A program made the position numbers and the translations under genes. 12,577 bases of DNA from Holdemanella sp. (GTDB taxonomy: Bacteria > Bacillota_I > Bacilli_A > Erysipelotrichales > Erysipelotrichaceae). The notes below the pieces were generated by a model. It was not told the DNA's origin. It did not search any database and saw only the letters and a list, made by a program, of their open reading frames with translations. The stretch spans positions 1 to 12,577 of the forward strand of contig JABUSD010000311.1 in the NCBI GenBank assembly GCA_021442845.1, written 5' to 3'. This document shows, in pieces, positions 6,852 to 12,577 of this stretch. The first letter of the stretch is position 1. Every line of letters starts with the position of its first letter.

Positions 6852-7820
6852 ATGACAGTTGAAAAAATGTTATATAAAGGAAATAAAAAAGCAGATATAT
6901 TATTAGAGATGGGATTTAAACCTTTTGATATACATACCATTAAACTATATGAATCCTATTTAAAACAGATGAATGGACCAACCGGTTCTTATATGCGCAT
7001 TTCAAATATCATATGCTGGAGTTTTTATACAATTCCATATTATATCGAAAAGAATGGCTTTATCCTTATAATCAATGATGATGCCTACTATAAGACATTC
7101 AGTGTCCTTATGCCGATAGGAAATTATGAAAATAAAGAGGGGTTAAAATCCTGCTTCTCCTTTATCGATTCTGTATATGCTAAATTAGGCATACCTTATG
7201 AATATATACAGGGAAAAGAATGGATGAAAGCCTATCTAAAAGATTTTACTATACAATATTCCTATATTGAAAGTGAATCGGATTATCTATATTCACTAAA
7301 TGAATTGGATAAGAGTATACAACGAAGGAAGATACATTATGATCATAAAGTAATCCCTTTTATTGAAAAGTATCAGCCCAATATACGAGAATATACACCT
7401 ATCGATAAAAAAGCCTGTATAAAGCTTATTAAGGAATGCCATTGTGAGGAAGAGGGATGTAATACTTGTATATTTGGATGTGTTCTAAAGTGGTTTGATA
7501 TCCTGGTTAATCATTCAAAAGAATTAAACGCAAAGATTTATATCATTGAATCTAAGGGTACAATCCTTGGCTTTGTGACAATGGTCATGGATGAAGATCT
7601 GTTGTATTTTGACAGGAAAGCCCCTCATCTATATGAAGGATTATCGGAATATATCAATCAGTTTATCGTATCAAATTGGAAAGATACCTATTCCATTATG
7701 AATTATGAAGAAGATATGGGATCTGAAGGCTTACGACGTTTTAAAAGAGCTTTAGGACCCTATACATTATCCATCAATTATCGTGTAAAAGTCATGTTAG
7801 AAAGAGAAGAGTATGAATAA
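6852..7820 (+). CDS. DUF2156 / phosphatidylglycerol lysyltransferase C-terminal-like (GNAT-fold) protein
   Basis: This 322-residue soluble protein resembles the DUF2156 family, a double GNAT-like fold related to the aminoacyl-transfer domain of MprF. Supporting parts are the N-terminal half with GFKPFDIHTIKLYESYL, the aromatic-rich 55-75 region and MPIG (87-90). In the C-terminal half there are IYIIESKGTILGFVTMV (229-245) and SEGLRRFKRALGP (291-303), a typical family ending. The membrane domain of MprF is absent. An unusual cluster of five cysteines lies at C196, C198, C203, C206 and C210. It has a GGAGAG ribosome site and opens the second operon; its stop overlaps the next start by eight bases. 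Its substrate is unknown. It could modify a lipid, a peptide or a protein, and a link to the exported product is only inference. Confidence 0.7.
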   Translation: MTVEKMLYKGNKKADILLEMGFKPFDIHTIKLYESYLKQMNGPTGSYMRISNIICWSFYTIPYYIEKNGFILIINDDAYYKTFSVLMPIGNYENKEGLKSCFSFIDSVYAKLGIPYEYIQGKEWMKAYLKDFTIQYSYIESESDYLYSLNELDKSIQRRKIHYDHKVIPFIEKYQPNIREYTPIDKKACIKLIKECHCEEEGCNTCIFGCVLKWFDILVNHSKELNAKIYIIESKGTILGFVTMVMDEDLLYFDRKAPHLYEGLSEYINQFIVSNWKDTYSIMNYEEDMGSEGLRRFKRALGPYTLSINYRVKVMLEREEYE

Positions 7821-10707
7821 GAAAAGAGTCAATATCATTATTTTGTTTGTTTATGTGATAACGACAATAATTGGAACCATATCCTATCGTTCAGGTATTA
7901 TAAATCCATTGGAACAGATTGGTTTAGAAGATATAGCCGATTTCTGTAATGATGATAAAGGAAATACCTATCTATTGAATAATAGTGGATATGAAATGGT
8001 TCGTATGAATGAAAAGAATCAGGCAGATCTAGTCATCTCAGGTTCAGAGGAAAAAGATGATTCTTTTATGCGTGCTTTGCATGTGGCCTGTGATAATGAT
8101 GGAAATATCTATATCCATCAAAGACTGGCATCGGATCAGGCTTTATCATGGATAGGAAAAGAAAATATTCAGGTATTTGATAAAAATGGAGATTATATCA
8201 AGACATTGGATGAAGTTGTATATGATACACCTGTCCTTTCATCCCCATTGGTCAATCTACAGTGCTATGGTGGAGAAATCTATGCCATTTCTAAAATGGA
8301 TAACCATATTGAAGTCAAAGATATCAATAATGATAAAACGGTAACGTATGAATTAGATAATGCAGGCAAGGTCGTAAAGAGTGCATGCATAGATGGTTCA
8401 ATTCTATATATATCTACACTGGATGGACGCATCTTAAAAATACATGAAAATGGATTAGAAGTATTATGGGATATTAAAAATGGCCAGGATGATTCCATTG
8501 TCTTAGGTGAAATCACTGCCAATGAAAAAGGGGATGTCTTTGTCTGTGATATTTCAAATGGAACCATTCTAAAATATGTAGACAATCAGTTTGAACCTTA
8601 TTATGAATATGATGGATTGTTGTATGGTGTGGATTGTTCTTATAATGAATTGTTCTCATCCAGCTCTTCAATAATTCGAAATGGAGAAGAATATGAAGCA
8701 TTAGAACCGATACTGTCTATGAAGGTAAGGTCGGTAGTCTGTTATATCACATATGTAATCGCTGCCCTTTGTCTAGTGTATATTGGATATCTACTGATTG
8801 TATTGTTGTTGAATGCGAAAAATCAGATGGTACGACTCATCTCCAGCTTTGTGGTAGTGATTGCTGTTATTACAGGATGTGTTAGTACGATCATCGCCAA
8901 AGAATTTAGGACAACATTAAAAGATAACTTTGTCGAACAGGCCATGCATACCGCTAAGCTGGTAAACCAGTTAATGGATGGGGATGCTTTTTCAAGATTA
9001 CGTTCAGTTTCAGATTTCTATAGTGAGGATTATATAAAGATTAAAAATGTCGTAGATACAGTCATATTGGATGAAGGCATTCCAAATGATATGTATTTAA
9101 TCATGTATACTCTAGAAGGAAAAGAGGATGTTGTTGTCCGTTATGCTTTAGAAGAAGTGCAGGGATGTAACTATCCATATATATGGTCAGATGGAGTGGA
9201 TGAACAGACTGTCTATAAGACAAAGAAGACCTTCCTGTTATCCGATGCAACCGATTCAGAAGGGGATTTCCTATGTGTCTATTCTCCGATTACCAATTCA
9301 AAAGGAGATGTAGTTGGGGTTATAGAAGTCGGTACGGATAGTACAATCTTTAATAATGTTGTCTATGAAAAGATTCAGACAATTATTATTAGTATTGTTG
9401 TATTCTCCATTGTTACCCTATTGATATTGCTTGAAGTAATTGAATTTCTGGAAGCAAAGAAGCAGCTCTGCATCGAGAAAGTAAAAAAAGGATTATCCAA
9501 GGTTCCTTTAAAGCTTTATCGTATTATTGTATTCCTGGTCTTCTTTATCACGAATATCACAACACCATTCCTATCCATCTATTCGTTATCCTTATCGAAT
9601 AGCTATAGTGAAATGTTGCATATTCCCGCTGAAATTTTAGCGGCTGTACCTATTTCAGCCGAAGTATTGTTTGGGGCTATCTTCTCCATGTTAGGTGGTT
9701 CCATCATTCTAAAGATAGGAAAACGTAAATCAGGTATCATTGGAGCCATCATGTTTACCGTTGGCTTGGCAATTCGTTTCTTATGGCCAGATTTAATCAT
9801 ATTGACAATTGGAAATGCATTGCAGGGAGCTGGATGGGGAATTGTCTTATTGATTATCAATTCATTCATCGCTGCTGAAGAAGATGAAAAATTACAGGAA
9901 AACGGATTCTCTGACTACAACATTGGATTGCAGAATGGAATTAACAGTGGAATTGTATTAGGTGGTTTCTTACTGACATTCTCATCTTATAAGGGAATCT
10001 TAGTTTTAGTTTCTATCATTTCTGCATTTGTATTCTTACTTGTATATCGATATATCTTTGATGGACCAAAAGAAAAAGAAGCTGTTTCAGAAGATAAGAA
10101 TGTATTCCAGGATTACATAAGTTTTATCTTTAATCCAAAGATTCTTGTATACTTCTTATGCATTGTTGTACCCGTTATCGCAGCCAGCTACTATCTAAAC
10201 TTCTTATATCCAATCTTAGCGGATCGTTTAGGTATGTCAGAAAGCTTTATTGGATATTCTTATCTGTTGAATGGATTGGTTATCATCTGTTTTGGTAATC
10301 TGATTGTTAATGTAATGTCAAAATTCTTTAATAAGCGAATCTTATTGATGTTGTCAAGTTTAATCTATTTAGTGACATTTATGTTAATTGGTGTGTTGAA
10401 CAACATTACCGCCTTATTAATCAGCTTGGTATTGATTGCGATTTCCGATAGCTTTGGTTATGTAGCCCAGAGTACCTTCTATACTGATTTAAAGGAAACG
10501 GAAGATTTTGGCTATGAGAAGGCCATGGGAGTCTATTCCTTATTTGAAAATCTATCCCAGTCCGCCGGTTCCTTCATCTTCGGTTATATCTTAACTGTAG
10601 GAGTGAAAGTAGGAATGTGTGCATATGGTATTGTGATTGGTGTATGTGGAGTGTTATTTGCGATTTATATGAAGTCCGTAGAAAGGAAGAAACACAATGA
10701 AAATTAG
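7813..10707 (+). CDS. Beta-propeller / Cache-like sensor / MFS transporter fusion protein
   Basis: This 964-residue protein joins three modules. A first membrane segment (about 8-27) leads to an extracytoplasmic region of about 35-300 with some six propeller-like repeats, seen as DGNIYI-, GEIYAIS-, GSILYIS- and GDVFVCD-type strands followed by short V/I-rich strands. Two membrane segments (306-333 and 339-362) then present a second extracytoplasmic domain (363-518), a Cache-like sensor with QLMDGDAFSRL near its start and YSPITNSKGDVVGVIEVG near its end. After another membrane segment (520-543), a basic loop leads to a C-terminal MFS-type domain (568-953) with about 12 segments. The predicted topology is consistent, with basic loops inside. 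It overlaps the previous gene by 8 bases and the phosphatase gene by 11. It may be a signal transducer derived from a transporter, or a regulated transporter; the cargo is unknown. Confidence 0.75.
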   Translation: MNKKRVNIIILFVYVITTIIGTISYRSGIINPLEQIGLEDIADFCNDDKGNTYLLNNSGYEMVRMNEKNQADLVISGSEEKDDSFMRALHVACDNDGNIYIHQRLASDQALSWIGKENIQVFDKNGDYIKTLDEVVYDTPVLSSPLVNLQCYGGEIYAISKMDNHIEVKDINNDKTVTYELDNAGKVVKSACIDGSILYISTLDGRILKIHENGLEVLWDIKNGQDDSIVLGEITANEKGDVFVCDISNGTILKYVDNQFEPYYEYDGLLYGVDCSYNELFSSSSSIIRNGEEYEALEPILSMKVRSVVCYITYVIAALCLVYIGYLLIVLLLNAKNQMVRLISSFVVVIAVITGCVSTIIAKEFRTTLKDNFVEQAMHTAKLVNQLMDGDAFSRLRSVSDFYSEDYIKIKNVVDTVILDEGIPNDMYLIMYTLEGKEDVVVRYALEEVQGCNYPYIWSDGVDEQTVYKTKKTFLLSDATDSEGDFLCVYSPITNSKGDVVGVIEVGTDSTIFNNVVYEKIQTIIISIVVFSIVTLLILLEVIEFLEAKKQLCIEKVKKGLSKVPLKLYRIIVFLVFFITNITTPFLSIYSLSLSNSYSEMLHIPAEILAAVPISAEVLFGAIFSMLGGSIILKIGKRKSGIIGAIMFTVGLAIRFLWPDLIILTIGNALQGAGWGIVLLIINSFIAAEEDEKLQENGFSDYNIGLQNGINSGIVLGGFLLTFSSYKGILVLVSIISAFVFLLVYRYIFDGPKEKEAVSEDKNVFQDYISFIFNPKILVYFLCIVVPVIAASYYLNFLYPILADRLGMSESFIGYSYLLNGLVIICFGNLIVNVMSKFFNKRILLMLSSLIYLVTFMLIGVLNNITALLISLVLIAISDSFGYVAQSTFYTDLKETEDFGYEKAMGVYSLFENLSQSAGSFIFGYILTVGVKVGMCAYGIVIGVCGVLFAIYMKSVERKKHNEN

Positions 10708-12310
10708 AAATCAGATTCTTAGACTAATTGCGGTGCATGTATCTCTGATTGTCATCTGTGTATTAGCTATTTCTTCTTATGCGTTCACTAAAAACGAATT
10801 GGCAAATGTATATGAAAACGCAAGAAATTTAGGACATACCGTTGCTGATCAGCTGGATGGGGATGCATTGGAAACTTATGCAAAGACATTAAAAAAAGAT
10901 GAAGCCTATGTCACAAAGAAAGAAGCGTTAAGAAAGATTAAATCCAACTTTGAAGACTGTGTCTATATGTATATCTTTGTCCCTCAGGATAATGATACAG
11001 CCATCTATATATATGACATCTATACCGATGAAGAATATGCAAGTGAAGAAATCGATGAAGGCGATCTAGGTTTTGTTGAAACATTCAATGATGAAGTTTT
11101 AGGGTCGGCCGTAAAGCTATATAAGACAGGAAAAGAAACAAATAAGCTAGATATTGATGTCTTTAATAAATATGGATCGCTTGCTTCCTACTATGTACCT
11201 GTATATGGTTCGAATGGACAGGTCAAAGCGATTGTTGGAATTGATTATTCCTTTAATGATTTTGTACAATTTGTCTTTTTGACAATTATAACGATTTTTG
11301 CATTCTGTGTATTAATTGCACTGTTGCTGAGTTTCTTTGAAATCAAAAAGATTGATAAGACAATTGTCGAAAGAATTGAATTAATCAGTAAAAAGGCAAA
11401 TGAATTTGCCAATTCCAAACATGATGGAAATTCCAAGGATTATCGGATTGAGACAAAAGCAGGTTCTGTCAATGAATTGGATGTTCTAGCCAATGATATG
11501 AATAAGATGATGGCCGATATAGATAACTATATCCAGAACATTGAAACGATTACAGCTGAAAGAGAAAGAATCGGAGCTGAATTATCATTGGCAGAAAAGA
11601 TACAGAGAAGCTATTTACCAAGTATTTTCCCAGCCTTTCCAGATCGAAGTGAATTTGATTTATATGCTTCTATGAATCCGGCAAAAGAAGTAGGAGGGGA
11701 CTTCTATGACTTCTTTATGATTGATGAAGATCATTTAGGATTAGTCATTGCGGATGTTTCAGGAAAAGGGGTTGGAGCTGCCTTATTCATGATGATTTCC
11801 AAGACATTATTAAATAACCAGGCTATGTTTATATCATCCCCAGCTGAAGTATTAAAGACAGTAAACAACCGCTTATGTAGTGGAAATGAAGCGGAGATGT
11901 TTGTGACGGTGTGGTTAGGCATTCTAGAGATTTCAACGGGAAAACTAATCGCATCCAGTGCCGGTCATGAATATCCAGCCATTAAGAAACACGATGGTGA
12001 TTTTACATTGTTCAAGGATAAACATGGCTTTGTGCTTGGCGGTATGCCAAATCTAAAATATCGAGATTATGAATTGCAATTGGAAAAGGGAGATATCCTG
12101 TATGTCTATACCGATGGTGTACCGGAAGCAACCAATGCCAATAAGGAGTTGTTTGGTACAGCACGTATGGTCGATGCTTTAAATAAGTATAAAGATGAGA
12201 ATATCACTTCCATTCTACAAGGCGTTAGCCATGAAATTAATCAATTTGTAGGGGATGAAGAACAGTTTGATGATATCACAATGTTAGGTATCCATTACCT
12301 TGGCAAATAA
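10697..12310 (+). CDS. Membrane-bound SpoIIE-type PP2C serine phosphatase with extracytoplasmic sensor
   Basis: This 537-residue protein probably dephosphorylates the STAS protein in response to an outside signal, as SpoIIE and RsbU do. It has a membrane segment (9-29), a Cache-like extracytoplasmic domain (30-188) with QLDGDALETY and YVPVYGSNGQVKAIVGID, a second membrane segment (190-215), a HAMP-like linker (216-275) and a coiled coil into ELSLAEKIQRSYLP (295-308), which usually precedes this phosphatase domain. The PP2C core (318-535) keeps the metal-binding motifs: D335 and D338 in EVGGDFYDFF, D353 in ADVSGKGVGAALF, D473 in YTDGVPEA, and D525 and D526 in FDDITML, so it should be active. 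It starts 11 bases inside the MFS-fusion gene after an AAAGGAAG site, suggesting translational coupling. Partner choice is inferred from the linked STAS and kinase genes. Confidence 0.92.
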   Translation: MKIRNQILRLIAVHVSLIVICVLAISSYAFTKNELANVYENARNLGHTVADQLDGDALETYAKTLKKDEAYVTKKEALRKIKSNFEDCVYMYIFVPQDNDTAIYIYDIYTDEEYASEEIDEGDLGFVETFNDEVLGSAVKLYKTGKETNKLDIDVFNKYGSLASYYVPVYGSNGQVKAIVGIDYSFNDFVQFVFLTIITIFAFCVLIALLLSFFEIKKIDKTIVERIELISKKANEFANSKHDGNSKDYRIETKAGSVNELDVLANDMNKMMADIDNYIQNIETITAERERIGAELSLAEKIQRSYLPSIFPAFPDRSEFDLYASMNPAKEVGGDFYDFFMIDEDHLGLVIADVSGKGVGAALFMMISKTLLNNQAMFISSPAEVLKTVNNRLCSGNEAEMFVTVWLGILEISTGKLIASSAGHEYPAIKKHDGDFTLFKDKHGFVLGGMPNLKYRDYELQLEKGDILYVYTDGVPEATNANKELFGTARMVDALNKYKDENITSILQGVSHEINQFVGDEEQFDDITMLGIHYLGK

Positions 12311-12312
12311 AG

Positions 12313-12341
12313 AACGTGGAGTAATTTACTTCACGTTTTTT
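12313..12341 (+). terminator. Intrinsic terminator of the second operon
   Basis: Three bases past the phosphatase stop, AACGTGGAGT (12313-12322) pairs with ACTTCACGTT (12328-12337) over ten positions with one G-U pair, with a five-base loop and a T-tract to 12341. This closes the operon before the right-hand Rpn-family gene. Confidence 0.88.
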
Positions 12342-12412
12342 CAACTTTTTGGATAAAAAATTCAGTTTTTTGAGAATAGATATATAGAGGGTAATTTAGA
12401 AAGGAGACCTTT

Positions 12413-12577
12413 ATGTTTGAAATAGAAGATGAAAGAGTGATTAAATTCTCAGAACTGAGCATGCGTAAGGATGTGAATTTCAAGCTTGTCTTAGCCAAGA
12501 ATGATAAGTTGAACCATGATACTTTACGTAATCTCTTGACTGCCTTCTTGAAAAGGAAAATCTACAATCTGCAAGTC
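12413..12577 (+). CDS. Rpn-family / PD-(D/E)XK transposase-like protein, N-terminal part (runs off the window)
   Basis: The first 55 codons of a gene are visible, with an AAGGAGA ribosome site five bases before the ATG. Residues 14-55 align without gaps to residues 7-48 of the left Rpn-family protein, with 13 of 42 positions identical by my hand count. The shared points include D-x-x-F-K, K-x-x-x-L-N, a leucine-rich helix and the N-L-x-V ending. This is the N-terminal signature of the Rpn/PD-(D/E)XK transposase-like group; the nuclease core lies beyond the window. The 71 bases between the preceding terminator and this start are AT-rich, with only weak -10-like matches. Low identity shows it is not a recent duplicate of the left gene. 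Whether the full gene is intact cannot be seen. Confidence 0.7.
   Translation, partial: MFEIEDERVIKFSELSMRKDVNFKLVLAKNDKLNHDTLRNLLTAFLKRKIYNLQV

Overview
This window looks like a chromosomal accessory locus of a low-GC Firmicute, probably a gut anaerobe and perhaps of the Erysipelotrichia or a related lineage. The evidence is strongly AT-rich coding sequence, AGGAGG-type ribosome binding sites, tightly packed or overlapping genes, Gram-positive-style partner-switching proteins and Rpn/PD-(D/E)XK transposase-like genes at both ends. The lineage is inference. No rRNA, tRNA, CRISPR array or insertion-sequence terminal repeat was seen, and no gene-free stretch reaches 300 bases.

Layout. A minus-strand Rpn-family gene (195-1094) with its own terminator lies at the left edge. 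A first plus-strand operon (1279-6785) starts at a TATAAT promoter. It encodes a very short HlyD-like membrane fusion protein, a C39 peptidase/ABC exporter, a second ABC exporter without a peptidase active site, a STAS anti-anti-sigma-type protein and an RsbW/SpoIIAB-type ATP-binding protein. It ends in a strong terminator whose stem begins before the last stop codon. A second plus-strand operon (6852-12310) encodes a DUF2156/GNAT-like protein, a 964-residue fusion of beta-propeller, Cache-like sensor and MFS domains, and a membrane-anchored SpoIIE-type PP2C phosphatase with an extracytoplasmic sensor. It also ends in a strong terminator. The start of a second Rpn-family gene runs off the right edge.

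How the parts may work together. The three transport genes match the NHLM/NHLP bacteriocin-export set (membrane fusion protein, peptidase-ABC, ABC), but no leader-peptide precursor and no modifying enzyme is in the window. The phosphatase, STAS protein and kinase-like protein form a complete partner-switching module, but no sigma factor is present. The most interesting reading is that an extracellular signal, sensed by similar domains in the MFS fusion and the phosphatase, sets the phosphorylation state of the STAS protein, which then controls the exporter, an unlinked sigma factor or another target. That link is inference. The individual gene families are mostly well supported by visible motifs.
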